Part shown: one piece after another, positions 50,069-58,545 of the stretch | Layout of the letters: every line of letters begins with the position of its first letter | Numbering within the stretch: position 1 is the stretch's first letter | DNA from: Tritrichomonas musculus | Taxonomy: Eukaryota; Parabasalia; Tritrichomonadida; Tritrichomonadidae | Assembly: GCA_039105265.1 (NCBI GenBank) | Contig: JAPFFF010000040.1 | Coordinates: 558,001 to 622,000, forward strand | Direction of reading: 5' to 3' | Length of the DNA stretch: 64,000 bases | Program-made: the position numbers and the translations under genes | The notes under the pieces: model-generated | Databases searched by the model: none | The model's input: only the letters and a program-made list of their open reading frames with translations | What the model was told of the DNA's origin: nothing

Positions 50069-50482
50069 TTATTTATCTTCTTTTGCTTTTTCTTTTTCTT
50101 TTGCTTTTTCTTTTGCTATTTCTTTTGCTTTTTCTTTTGATATAGGAACATAATATCCTTGATCGTAACCAATCATCATTCCGGGTGACAAAAATTGTTG
50201 AATGAATTCGATATGAGTATCGAACCATTTAATCAAACAATCTTTTTTCCGTTGTTCTTCACGTGAGAAACCAGGGATGATGATTTTTAAGTTATGTTGC
50301 ATTAATTGTCTCATAACATGAGCAACAGAAAGCAATTTTTCCATTGAAACATTTTCACCATATCTCTTTTTGAGTACTTTCCAAGCTTCTGTCTTTTTAA
50401 TATTTTTCATGTCTTTTGCAGACATAGCTGGTATATCATCTTTAATTTCATTTTGTTCAGGTACACTTGGTTTGTCAGACAT
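50069..50482 (-). CDS. Polinton small protein with KAKEKEK tail, 137 aa
   Basis: ATG start. A helical middle (A-W-K-V-L-K-K-R-Y-G-E-N-V-S-M-E-K-L) resembles the F-F-K-K-R-Y-N-G-D-E-N-L segment near the end of the 678-aa protein, so the two may share one domain family. The tail is Lys/Glu/Ala repeats. It lies convergent to the 678-aa gene and divergent from the next. An AAAAAGTTCATTTTTATAA leader sits directly before the ATG. Confidence 0.6.
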   Translation of the reverse strand: MSDKPSVPEQNEIKDDIPAMSAKDMKNIKKTEAWKVLKKRYGENVSMEKLLSVAHVMRQLMQHNLKIIIPGFSREEQRKKDCLIKWFDTHIEFIQQFLSPGMMIGYDQGYYVPISKEKAKEIAKEKAKEKEKAKEDK

Positions 50483-50570
50483 TTATAAAAATGAACTTTT
50501 TCACTAGGCGACCGTTAACCAAAAAATCTAATTTTTTCTCGTGAGGTCATCACATCATTTTTATACAAGC
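50483..50570. promoter_or_regulatory. Divergent promoter, class 2
   Basis: Plus side: AAAAATCTAATTTTTTCTC (50522-50540) and TCATCACATCA (50547-50557), as at 47807-47938. Minus side: GTTCATTTTTAT just before the 137-aa gene. 88 bp between start codons. Confidence 0.7.
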
Positions 50571-50849
50571 ATGGAAGCCTATACGATCCAACACTTACTC
50601 GAAGTTGTCGAAGCTCTTGATAGTGTTCATGAATGGAGAACTATTTCTGATGATCTTGATCAAAGAGAAAAAATGGCATATATGCTCCAAGAAGCTGCAA
50701 CCAATATGAATCACATCGATGATGTTCGTGTGATAATGAATGATGGAGATAGCTCAAATGAAGAAAAAGCTAACGAACTTGAATGCTTCTTCATTGAAGA
50801 ATTAAAGGCAGGTTTGAAAAATCTCAAACGCTGGAACGAAAGGAAATAA
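50571..50849 (+). CDS. Polinton small acidic helical protein, 92 aa
   Basis: The ATG at 50571 (M-E-A-Y-T-I-Q-H-L) follows the class 2 promoter; the longer frame from 50541 begins with GTG and runs through the promoter. Predominantly helical and acidic; no family recognised. Stop followed by TTAATTAAATAAAC. Confidence 0.55.
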   Translation: MEAYTIQHLLEVVEALDSVHEWRTISDDLDQREKMAYMLQEAATNMNHIDDVRVIMNDGDSSNEEKANELECFFIEELKAGLKNLKRWNERK

Positions 50850-51237
50850 TTAATTAAATAAACAATTCAATTTACTGCATTTTTTGACACTCTTTTTATT
50901 TTTTGCATTTTTTGACAATTCATTTTTAAGATTTCTAATTGTGATATTTGAATTCTACGTCCTTGAAAACCTTAAAAATATTAAAATCTTTGAAAAAGGT
51001 CCATTATTTTCCAAGATATATGTATTTCAAATTTTAAAAAATTCAATGGATGAAAAATTGAATATGGGGGTAAACAATTTGTCTCAAAAATATCTTGATA
51101 ATTATTGAACCTTTTAGGAATATTTTAATAAATATAATCTTTATTATTAAAAATATAAATAATATTATAATATAAAGGGAAAATTTTAAAATGCATAATC
51201 TGACACCCCTTTTATTTTTATTGCATTTTCTGACAAT
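50850..51237. other. Spacer between small gene and integrase, bounded by a direct repeat
   Basis: About 45 bp are repeated at each end (50876-50928 and 51200-51242): GACAC, then CTTTTTATTTTT, TGCATTTT and TGACAATTCA. The frame between (50884-51108) has no ATG start and looks like chance or decay. Confidence 0.6.
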
Positions 51238-52626
51238 TCAAATAGGATCTAATCTATAACGAGGTAATATTTGAGTATTTCCTTTAAGATCTTGTATTAA
51301 ATATTTACCATTTTGAAAACCTTTTACAAAAAATCTACCAGGTTGAGTTATTGATCGTCTTTTTTTAAGAGTGTCTTTATTATTATATACAATTACTTCT
51401 TGGTTTTCTTTTAAATTATAACCTTTTTGAGCAGAAACATTATAATTAGCTTGAGAAATACGTCTACAAATAAAAGTATATAAATCAGAATTATTTTGCA
51501 TTTGACTAGGGGAAACATTCATACCTGCATATTTTGACAAAGTTAAGTGTGGGGCATTATTATATTGAACAACTAATTCTTTTAATATTTCAGGGGAGAT
51601 TTCTCGTTGAACTTCAAAAGCCATATCTCTCAAAGTTCTAATAATTCTATCAACTATACCTAATGAAGAATGTAATGGACTAGTTGTTTGTTTTTCACCT
51701 GGTTTTCGTAAAAATGATGGATAATGATAATCATCCATTCTATCAACAGGTTCCCATTTAATTCCATTTGAGTTTAAAAAATTTATTGTTTCTTCAGAAC
51801 AAAAACCTTTTTCACCATCTCCGGTCAATATTTTAGGTTTCATTCCTTGTTGAAATAAAGTATTTAAAGCTTTTGTTATTGAAATAGATGTTTTTTGTCC
51901 AGCAGTCATAATTTTATTTATATCACCAAAACATTCTCTACCTAAAGGAATTGCATATAAATATCGACTATTGGCTTCTATACAAATTAAGTACCCAACA
52001 TTTTTTTCAAACATAATATCAATTAAATAAGTACCAGGTTCACATAATTTATGTAAATAATATTTTTTATTCTTATTAGTTGGAAATTGTTTCTTTTGAA
52101 CATAATCATCTTCAGAAACATAATTTGGCTCAATAACTTTTTCAAATTGTTTTAATAGTACATGTCTTTTATTTTTATTTCTAAATGCAATATCAGGTAC
52201 ATTTGTTTTACCTTTGAATTCAACTATCATTCCTGGTTGTTCCATAATTTTTGTAATATATATTTCATACCATTCTTCCATAGTATATTTATCTTTACCT
52301 TTTTTCCATCCAGAGGTCAATTTTTCAAATTCAGGAAAAGTACGAATATTTTCATTATGTAAATTATTAATTACATGGTTCTCAATTTTTTCTTCAAAAC
52401 TTAATTCATCATCAGGAATTTTTTCATCTGTGATTACAGGTAATGATTCAGATAATACTTTTCGAAATTCTGAATAAGCATTATAAATTTGTTCAAATTC
52501 ATCATCAGTTACAAAATCTTTTTGATATCCTTTATAATTTCTAGCTTCATTTGGCATTATTAATTTCTTTTGATAAGCTTTCTTTTCTAAATAATTCATT
52601 AATTTTTCACCTTCTGACGATAACAT
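51238..52626 (-). CDS. Polinton integrase, retroviral type, 462 aa
   Basis: The enzyme that would join the element's ends to chromosomal DNA. An N-terminal helical region (1-150) precedes an RNase H-like core at about 195-345. There the strand Y-L-I-D-I-M-F carries Asp203 and T-G-D-G-E-K-G-F carries Asp270. The helix D-R-I-I-R-T-L-R-D follows at about 326-334, as in other Maverick integrases. A C-terminal small beta barrel (about 395-462, V-I-V-Y-N-N-K-D...Y-L-I-Q-D-L-K-G) matches the chromatin- or DNA-binding tail of this family. ATG start; divergent from the 82-aa gene across 52 bp. Confidence 0.9.
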   Translation of the reverse strand: MLSSEGEKLMNYLEKKAYQKKLIMPNEARNYKGYQKDFVTDDEFEQIYNAYSEFRKVLSESLPVITDEKIPDDELSFEEKIENHVINNLHNENIRTFPEFEKLTSGWKKGKDKYTMEEWYEIYITKIMEQPGMIVEFKGKTNVPDIAFRNKNKRHVLLKQFEKVIEPNYVSEDDYVQKKQFPTNKNKKYYLHKLCEPGTYLIDIMFEKNVGYLICIEANSRYLYAIPLGRECFGDINKIMTAGQKTSISITKALNTLFQQGMKPKILTGDGEKGFCSEETINFLNSNGIKWEPVDRMDDYHYPSFLRKPGEKQTTSPLHSSLGIVDRIIRTLRDMAFEVQREISPEILKELVVQYNNAPHLTLSKYAGMNVSPSQMQNNSDLYTFICRRISQANYNVSAQKGYNLKENQEVIVYNNKDTLKKRRSITQPGRFFVKGFQNGKYLIQDLKGNTQILPRYRLDPI

Positions 52627-52678
52627 TTAAATTTCAATAAAGAGCGGTTTTGACACTTCACTTTTATTTTTTGTTTTC
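52627..52678. promoter_or_regulatory. Divergent promoter, class 1
   Basis: 52 bp between integrase and the 82-aa gene. Contains CGGTTTTGACA (52645-52655) then an initiator-like TTCACTTTTATTT reading right. Confidence 0.75.
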
Positions 52679-52927
52679 ATGTCTAAATTGGAAGATAAAC
52701 AAGAAAAAATAGAAGAGGAACAAATCGAAAATCTAATGAAAGTAATGGACGAAAAAGAAAAACAAAGACGCCAACTCTTGATGAAAGCACCAGAGATTGA
52801 AAATGAGTACGGAAAGATGTGTCATAACATCTCAGCCTTGAATCCTGAAGATAAACAAGAATGGTATCGATTACAAAGTGAACTTCAAGAAATCCGTCAT
52901 CAACTCTTTAAAATTTCAAAGTCTTAA
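52679..52927 (+). CDS. Polinton small coiled-coil protein, 82 aa
   Basis: ATG start. Long helix rich in Glu, Lys and Gln with leucine-type heptads. It begins M-S-K-L-E like the next gene, and the two share the promoter and about 15 bases of coding start, so one arose by copying the other's 5' end. Family unknown. Confidence 0.6.
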   Translation: MSKLEDKQEKIEEEQIENLMKVMDEKEKQRRQLLMKAPEIENEYGKMCHNISALNPEDKQEWYRLQSELQEIRHQLFKISKS

Positions 52928-52969
52928 ATAAAAAAGCAGTTTTGACACTTCACTTTTATTTTTGTTTTC
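52928..52969 (+). promoter_or_regulatory. Class 1 promoter copy
   Basis: CAGTTTTGACA (52937-52947) and CTTCACTTTTATTT, as at 52645, 23 bases before the ATG. Confidence 0.7.
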
Positions 52970-53167
52970 ATGTCTAAATTGGAAGAAGCTTACGAGAAAT
53001 GGGATATCTTAGATGAACAAATAAATAACATCGAAAAAAAGGCAGGGATTATTGGTAATCAAAGGGTTTATGATGATAAAGATTTTAGAAAATTAATGGA
53101 TTTACGAAGAGAAAGAGACAAAGTAGAAAAAGAAATTGAACTTTTAAGAAAAGAATTAAATAAATAA
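52970..53167 (+). CDS. Polinton small coiled-coil protein, 65 aa
   Basis: ATG start; highly charged helix (E-L-L-R-K-E-L at the end). Paralogous start with the 82-aa gene. Stop codon within AAATAAATAAAAG, then it converges directly on the helicase gene (three bases apart). Confidence 0.55.
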   Translation: MSKLEEAYEKWDILDEQINNIEKKAGIIGNQRVYDDKDFRKLMDLRRERDKVEKEIELLRKELNK

Positions 53168-53170
53168 AAG

Positions 53171-54871
53171 TTACCTTAATCTATATTTCTTATCATTATT
53201 ATTAAATGAGCAGTCTTGTAAAATTTTTTGATGAAATTCTTGATAAGTTATGGATCTGAAATTTTTTGCTTTTGCCCATTTTTTAAATTCAGTCCAGGCT
53301 TCAAAAGCTACATAACCATTTCTGAATTTTTGTAAGTTTTCCTCAATAAATAATTTTTCAGGAGGTTTTGAAAAGTTCATTAAATTCATTCTATCTTGGG
53401 TATTAGGAAATTGTGCTGGAATGAAATCAGATAAATCAACAGTCAAGAAAAAAGTAATTAAATTGTTTTTGAAATCTTGTGTCTTAATAAGATTATGTAA
53501 AGGTGCAAAATAGTCTTGACCTATCATTGGATAACATTTTGTAACAACAAATCTTCTATCGTGTTCATCAATTCGAATAGGAGCAGGATTATTTGATAAG
53601 AAGATGAAATTGGCAACATTTTCTTTAGATTCAGTATTAATATGTTTTCCTTCAATAGTAGTGAATCTTTCTGTGATTAATGTTTTTAATCTTTCATGTT
53701 GTTGAGGATATTTTCGAATGAGATGATAATCTAACATTTCTGAGCATACCAATAATTTTTTGTTTAAGATTTGTAAATTAAAATTGCTTGTAATATTATC
53801 AAAGTTTGCATTTGGATCAGAATATTCACCTAAAAGTTGACAAAGAACATTAGTAAATGTATTTTTCCCACAACCTTGTTCACCAATAATAACTAATGCA
53901 GTACCTGTTTTACCATCTGGATGTTGAAAAATAAATGAAATCCATTTAATGATATAATCATATAATTCTTGATTAGAATTTGCAATAACTCTAAAAATAT
54001 GATCCAAAAATGGTTGAATCACATTTTGTGTACAAAGAATTAATCTTGAATAAGGATACCAATGAAAATATGAAAAAATGTTTGGATCATTGGAAAAGAA
54101 TTTCATATGTTCATAAGTAATGAAATCCATATTCTTTCCAAAGGAAACAACATCAAATGCAGTAATTACTTTCTTATTCTTTTTACTAACTTTTGAATAC
54201 CCTAATTTAATTTGTTTTAATATTGGTGCAAATTGAGTAGGATTTAACATTTCTAACGTATTTGATTTTTTAATTATGAAGATTCTGTCAAGTTGAATAT
54301 AACAACAAACTTTTTTGAAATCAGTAAAGAAATCCCCAACACGAATTCCAGTAGAAGAATATTTTCTTTCATAATTCTTATATCTAAATGAGTTTATTGA
54401 ACAATCTTCACCAAAATCAATTTGAACAAATTGGTTAATTGTATTATTGAAATATTTCTCCCAAATAACATTTCTTTGAGGTTCTGAGAGTGCATTCAAA
54501 ATTGGGAAGATCCAATGATTTGAAACTTCTGGATGATTTTCTTGACTACAAATTGCTTGAAGATCTTGTTCAGAATTATCTTGATTTGAAAGATACCAAT
54601 TTTTCACAATATCATACAAAACGTTTGAAACAAATGGAGAACGAAATATATATTTGATAGAATTATTTAAATTTTCAAGTGTTGGTTCAAATAAATTTAA
54701 TAATCCAACAACATCATCAGGAAACAATTGAATGAGATTTGTATTTATTTGAAAATCACGATCATGAAATTCTTGACCTTGATATTGAGGAAAGACATTC
54801 TCATTTATATTTTCCATTTGTCTAGCTTCTGGAATTAAGAAATCATCAGAGAGGAAGGTTGGTTGATTCAT
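53171..54871 (-). CDS. Polinton superfamily 3 helicase (primase-helicase type), 566 aa
   Basis: Replicative ATPase. The ATG at 54871 (M-N-Q-P-T-F) follows the promoter; the frame runs further right only through TTG. The N-terminal half is helical and may hold primase-like or origin-binding parts. The ATPase domain at about 315-450 shows Walker A G-E-Q-G-C-G-K-N (329-336), a Walker B-like L-L-V-C-S-E-M at about 372, and sensor 1 with the arginine finger F-L-S-N-N-P-A-P-I-R-I-D-E-H-D-R-R-F at about 421-438. This last block is typical of the helicases (DUF5906-like) in Polintons, virophages and phages. Confidence 0.88.
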   Translation of the reverse strand: MNQPTFLSDDFLIPEARQMENINENVFPQYQGQEFHDRDFQINTNLIQLFPDDVVGLLNLFEPTLENLNNSIKYIFRSPFVSNVLYDIVKNWYLSNQDNSEQDLQAICSQENHPEVSNHWIFPILNALSEPQRNVIWEKYFNNTINQFVQIDFGEDCSINSFRYKNYERKYSSTGIRVGDFFTDFKKVCCYIQLDRIFIIKKSNTLEMLNPTQFAPILKQIKLGYSKVSKKNKKVITAFDVVSFGKNMDFITYEHMKFFSNDPNIFSYFHWYPYSRLILCTQNVIQPFLDHIFRVIANSNQELYDYIIKWISFIFQHPDGKTGTALVIIGEQGCGKNTFTNVLCQLLGEYSDPNANFDNITSNFNLQILNKKLLVCSEMLDYHLIRKYPQQHERLKTLITERFTTIEGKHINTESKENVANFIFLSNNPAPIRIDEHDRRFVVTKCYPMIGQDYFAPLHNLIKTQDFKNNLITFFLTVDLSDFIPAQFPNTQDRMNLMNFSKPPEKLFIEENLQKFRNGYVAFEAWTEFKKWAKAKNFRSITYQEFHQKILQDCSFNNNDKKYRLR

Positions 54872-54921
54872 CGATACAAAAATAAAAGTGACTGTCAAAA
54901 CCGTTTTTCATTTTTTAATTA
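54872..54921. promoter_or_regulatory. Divergent promoter, class 1, 50 bp
   Basis: CGGTTTTGACA on the minus strand (54893-54903) followed leftward by AGTCACTTTTATTTTT before the helicase ATG. On the plus side CGTTTTTCATTTTTTAATTA leads to the ATG at 54922. Confidence 0.75.
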
Positions 54922-55566
54922 ATGTCAAGTGATAACGAATTACCTCTACACTATTCAACTGGGGGTTCACCTCAATATCAATTATCACCAAACATGCAAA
55001 ATTTAAATAATAGTTTTCAAAACTTTGTTGTCAATAATGAAATTGATGAATGGGAAATAGACCGTGATTTTAATGAACCTAAATCAACGTCTCCAAACGA
55101 AGAAGAATTTTATGCAGGAATTAATCAAATTGTAGAAAAACAATTAGAAGAACATCCAGCAAATCCAAACCGTCATGGAAATCCAAGACCACCAAACCCA
55201 CAAGATGAATTTGGAAAAAGTTACCATGATAAGATTGACCCGATAAATAATTTTAAAGATTTTCTTAAAATAATTGAACCAGATAGAATTTATCCGTCAG
55301 ATGAAATCACTTATCTTTATAATTCATATTTTCATACTCATCATTCAACAAATGGTTTTGGAAAATTATTAAAAGTCAAGAAATATTTCAAATCAAAACA
55401 AAGAAAGATTCTTGGAATAAAAAAAATATATTATAAAATGAAAAAGACAAAATTTCCACCTCGATCCCACCTCAATCCCACCTCAATCCCACCTCAATCC
55501 CACCCAACCTCGATCCCACCTCAATCCCAAGTCACTAAAAATTTTCACTCACAAAAAGTTAAATAA
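54922..55566 (+). CDS. Polinton hypothetical protein with Pro/Ser tail, 214 aa
   Basis: ATG start. Residues 1-90 are Asn/Ser/Glu-rich and disordered. About 95-170 form a helical, basic region (V-K-K-Y-F-K-S-K-Q-R-K-I-L-G-I-K-K-I-Y-Y-K-M-K). The tail has three near-perfect copies of a ~9-residue P-T-S-I-P-P-Q-S-H unit. Family not recognised. Confidence 0.6.
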   Translation: MSSDNELPLHYSTGGSPQYQLSPNMQNLNNSFQNFVVNNEIDEWEIDRDFNEPKSTSPNEEEFYAGINQIVEKQLEEHPANPNRHGNPRPPNPQDEFGKSYHDKIDPINNFKDFLKIIEPDRIYPSDEITYLYNSYFHTHHSTNGFGKLLKVKKYFKSKQRKILGIKKIYYKMKKTKFPPRSHLNPTSIPPQSHPTSIPPQSQVTKNFHSQKVK

Positions 55567-55609
55567 AAATTTTAATTCAAAAAGTTCATTTTTTATATCA
55601 CTTTTTACA

Positions 55610-55951
55610 ATGAGCTGCTTTAAATGTTGTCTGAAATGGTTCTTCAAAATAACAATAATTCTATGCATCCTGATATTCATTATTGCGATTCTGGCTGCGG
55701 CTGAGGAAGAAGATGAAGAAAGAAAAAGGAGAGAGCAAGAAAGTCGAGGCACATCAACAACTCAAAATTATGTTGAAACAATTTATGTCCAAGATCCAGA
55801 ACCATATTATACGAACGATTTAGATGATTATTCATGGGGAGGTTATCGGTCATCATCATCTCGATCAAGAAAAAAATCTAGAAATTCTAGAACTCCAAAA
55901 AGGAAAACAACAAGCAGAAAACGAAAAACTGGAGGTCGTCGTAGACGATAA
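55610..55951 (+). CDS. Polinton small membrane protein with Arg/Ser-rich basic tail, 113 aa
   Basis: ATG start, preceded by AAAAAGTTCATTTTTTATAT and TCACTTTTTACA. A Cys-containing leader (M-S-C-F-K-C-C-L-K-W) precedes a membrane segment at about 11-30 (F-K-I-T-I-I-L-C-I-L-I-F-I-I-A-I-L-A-A-A). An acidic/basic stretch comes next. The C-terminal 40 residues are R/S/K/T-rich (S-R-S-R-K-K-S, K-R-K-T-G-G-R-R-R-R). A DNA- or nucleic-acid-binding tail on a membrane protein could suit a virion component; this is inference. Confidence 0.65.
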   Translation: MSCFKCCLKWFFKITIILCILIFIIAILAAAEEEDEERKRREQESRGTSTTQNYVETIYVQDPEPYYTNDLDDYSWGGYRSSSSRSRKKSRNSRTPKRKTTSRKRKTGGRRRR

Positions 55952-56027
55952 TTTGATTTAATAAACTAATTTTTCTCATTCAAAATACTTTTTATTTATC
56001 CTTCTCAAAAAGTTCATTTTTTTTTAA

Positions 56028-56291
56028 ATGCAGGGCCAACAAAGTTTACCTAGTGAAAAACAAAAAGAATTAATAAATTTGTTAAAATTCACTAGAGGTG
56101 AAATTGAAAAAACTTGTGATCAAATGATCAAAATGACTGAAGAATTCTTTGATCAAGAAATTGATTTAAAAAATGATTCTCGTCCAGAGAGACAAGAACA
56201 ATTACATTCTTTACTAATAACAGTTGGGATTTTAGCAACTTCCAACAGAGAGAATTTCCAAAAATTGGAAGAAACGTTAAAGAATAAATAA
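56028..56291 (+). CDS. Polinton small helical protein, 87 aa
   Basis: ATG start with AAAAGTTCATTTTTTTTTAA before it. Mostly amphipathic helix; no family recognised. Stop in AATAAATAAAC. Confidence 0.55.
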   Translation: MQGQQSLPSEKQKELINLLKFTRGEIEKTCDQMIKMTEEFFDQEIDLKNDSRPERQEQLHSLLITVGILATSNRENFQKLEETLKNK

Positions 56292-56326
56292 ACATAACCG
56301 TTTTTTAACCGCTTTCATTTTCATTT

Positions 56327-56587
56327 ATGACTGTTACTGAACAAGACCTTGAATTAGAATTTAGAAAATTGTTCAAAAATGATATCGTGTCTGATTTCCG
56401 ACATTTAAAGTTATTTTTCATGTTCAAATTAAATGTTATGATCAATGATCTTGAAAATAACAATCTTGATCGATTTAAGAAAGAAGTTCATAACACACCA
56501 TTTGTTTTCACAACAATGATTGAACATGATTTCTTTAATAAGATTCAAATCTACAATTCAAGAGAGAAAATTTTAACTACTCCTTAA
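56327..56587 (+). CDS. Polinton small helical protein, 86 aa
   Basis: ATG start; leader TTAACCGCTTTCATTTTCATTT matches the leader of the exported protein at 57909. Helical with a hydrophobic face (F-R-H-L-K-L-F-F-M-F-K-L). No family recognised. Confidence 0.55.
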   Translation: MTVTEQDLELEFRKLFKNDIVSDFRHLKLFFMFKLNVMINDLENNNLDRFKKEVHNTPFVFTTMIEHDFFNKIQIYNSREKILTTP

Positions 56588-56751
56588 TAAATAAAAAAGA
56601 TTAAATTTGTTTATTTAATTTTTTTAAAGTCCAACTGAGTCAGAGTCTGAATGGAAATTTTCAGTTGGAAATTTGGTTTGATTTTTGTAAAAGATAATTC
56701 CAAGAGCAAGAATCATGAGAATTAGTAATGGAATAGATACAGATAAACCTA

Positions 56752-57909
56752 TTATTTTTGATACATTTTTTTGTTCAATATCTGATGGAGAGAATTGATA
56801 TGAGAAATTGAAAAAATAGGATTCAGAGAATTGATCTGATATAGTGAATTGAAAAGATGGCGAACGTGATGGTGAAAATGATGGTGATAAATGATGGGTG
56901 AATGTTGATGAACGTGATGGTGAAATGATGGTGAACGTGATGGTGAACGTGATGGTGAACGTGATGGTGAAATTGATGGGCGGAATGTTGGTGAAAATGA
57001 TGGGCGGAATGTTGGTGAACGTGATGGTGAAAATGATGGAGTTAAAGATGGCGAAAGAGATGGTGAAAGAGATGGTGTTTGAATTGGAGGATCTTTGAGA
57101 TAGAATAACCCACGTAATCCGAGAGCATTACGTTGAATAGTAATTAATAATGTTGTATCAATTGGTGAGAATGTTGGTGATTCATAAGCAATCAAAAAAG
57201 GTTTATTATTTGGTAACATTTTTTCAGGAAAGAGATAATGTTCTGAATTCCATAAAAGATCACCTTGGTAAAAAGAATTTGAATTCGTAACAATTATCCA
57301 AAATTTAGAACCATAAAATGTTATCTTTTTGACTCCTTCTGAAGAACCAGAAACAAAGCATCTATGATATGGATTGTTCACATTTGATGGATCATCATCT
57401 TTATCAAACCAATTTCCACTTACAATTTCCCAGTCATTACATGGAATATATTCAGCATTATCAGGTATTCCTTCAATTGATGGAAATAAAGATTTATTTT
57501 TTAAATATGCAATACCTCGAAATAGGGTGCTTCTATGTTGTTGAACATTAATAATAATATTTGTTAGCATTAGGGGAAATTCATTTGATTCAAAAACAAT
57601 TATCCAATCTTGTTCAACGTTGGAATATTCATTGATGAGATATTTTTGAGAATTCCAAAATAGTTCGGCCTCATCATGACGGGTAGAAATTTTTCCTATG
57701 ATCCAAAATTTCCTGGCAGTAAATGATTGTTTAAGTGTTAAATTGTTTGTTGTTGCATAATTTGTCCAACATGATAAGTCATCATTTGGTATAACTGATT
57801 TCCATTCTCCATTAACAATTTCCCAATCAAAACAAGAAATCCATTCAGCATCATCAGGTATTCCTTCAATTGATGGGCGATTAATGAGTATCAAAAAGAT
57901 AACGAACAT
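56752..57909 (-). CDS. Polinton exported protein with two repeated domains and a Ser/Pro stalk
   Basis: ATG start opening with a signal-peptide-like hydrophobic run (M-F-V-I-F-L-I-L-I-N). Two copies of a ~125-residue domain follow. Each starts S-I-E-G-I-P-D-x-A-E and continues C-x-D-W-E-I-V-x-G, K-F-W-I-I, W-N-S-x-x-Y-L, and R-G-I/L. A stalk of S-P-S-L/R-S-P-S repeats (about 285-330) comes next. Such stalked secreted proteins with doubled beta-domains resemble surface or spike proteins, and a role in host contact is plausible. The family could not be named. This part of the element may be broken near its end. Confidence 0.7.
   Translation of the reverse strand: MFVIFLILINRPSIEGIPDDAEWISCFDWEIVNGEWKSVIPNDDLSCWTNYATTNNLTLKQSFTARKFWIIGKISTRHDEAELFWNSQKYLINEYSNVEQDWIIVFESNEFPLMLTNIIINVQQHRSTLFRGIAYLKNKSLFPSIEGIPDNAEYIPCNDWEIVSGNWFDKDDDPSNVNNPYHRCFVSGSSEGVKKITFYGSKFWIIVTNSNSFYQGDLLWNSEHYLFPEKMLPNNKPFLIAYESPTFSPIDTTLLITIQRNALGLRGLFYLKDPPIQTPSLSPSLSPSLTPSFSPSRSPTFRPSFSPTFRPSISPSRSPSRSPSRSPSFHHHVHQHSPIIYHHHFHHHVRHLFNSLYQINSLNPIFSISHINSLHQILNKKMYQK
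56898..57085. repeat. GGTGAACGTGATGGTGAA-type short tandem repeat
   Basis: Imperfect 9-12 bp repeats of GTGATGGTGAAC encode the Ser/Pro stalk of the exported Polinton protein. Confidence 0.75.
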
Positions 57910-57961
57910 TTAATAAAAATGAAAGCGGTTAAAACGGTTATGTCAGACCACTTTTTTATTA
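57910..57961. promoter_or_regulatory. Divergent promoter, class 1 variant
   Basis: 52 bp. Minus side reads TTAACCGCTTTCATTTTTATT. Plus side reads CGGTTATGTCA (57935-57945) then GACCACTTTTTTATT. Confidence 0.65.
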
Positions 57962-58184
57962 ATGAATCCTAACAAAGATGCACAACAACTCATGTTGGAA
58001 AAAGCAATGAACGACATGACTCAAGGGCTTATGATGTTACAAAACTTTGAAAGAGGAAAGTCGCGAATTTCGTGATCATTATATCGATTTTGTCAAAGCT
58101 CTCAAGGCGAAAATGGCTGAAGTTATCACAAGTTTCAATAATTCTCAACCTGATTTGAAACAAAAATTGGAAGAACTTAATTGA
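57962..58184 (+). CDS. Polinton small helical protein, apparently broken
   Basis: Has its own promoter and ATG and a Met/Gln/Lys-rich helical start; the region reads as one short helical protein of the same style as its neighbours, but as it stands it looks broken. Family unknown. Confidence 0.4.
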
Positions 58185-58219
58185 AATAATTAACAAAGGT
58201 TAAATAAAAAAATAATTTT

Positions 58220-58507
58220 TTACTCTTTCAATATGACTGATAATTTTATTCTTTTTGTTGTGGTTGATTTTTTTTGTTCGATGAAGTTGATTAAGGTTTG
58301 AGTGTTTTGAATTACTTCAGCTTTTTTGGATTCATATTTTTGTTTCTCTTTCTCTAATTCCTCTAGGAAACTTTCATAATCAGGATCATTCTTCAAATTC
58401 ATAATCTCTATATCTAATTCTTCAACAGTATGTATTTGTCTAATTAATTCATCAATTGAACTATTCAAATTTTCTTTGAGTAGATTCAAACTATGAGGAG
58501 GCAACAT
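58220..58507 (-). CDS. Polinton small coiled-coil protein, 95 aa
   Basis: ATG start. Two helices with Glu/Lys heptads (E-E-L-E-K-E-K-Q-K-Y-E-S-K-K-A-E), no recognised family. It shares a 38-bp head-to-head promoter with the gene at 58546. Confidence 0.6.
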   Translation of the reverse strand: MLPPHSLNLLKENLNSSIDELIRQIHTVEELDIEIMNLKNDPDYESFLEELEKEKQKYESKKAEVIQNTQTLINFIEQKKSTTTKRIKLSVILKE

Positions 58508-58545
58508 TTAAAAAAATGAATAACGGTTTTGACACTTCACTTTTT
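58508..58545. promoter_or_regulatory. Ultra-compact divergent promoter, 38 bp
   Basis: A single CGGTTTTGACA (58524-58534) with TTCACTTTTT rightward and TTCATTTTTTTAA leftward serves two genes whose start codons are only 38 bp apart. Confidence 0.75.
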
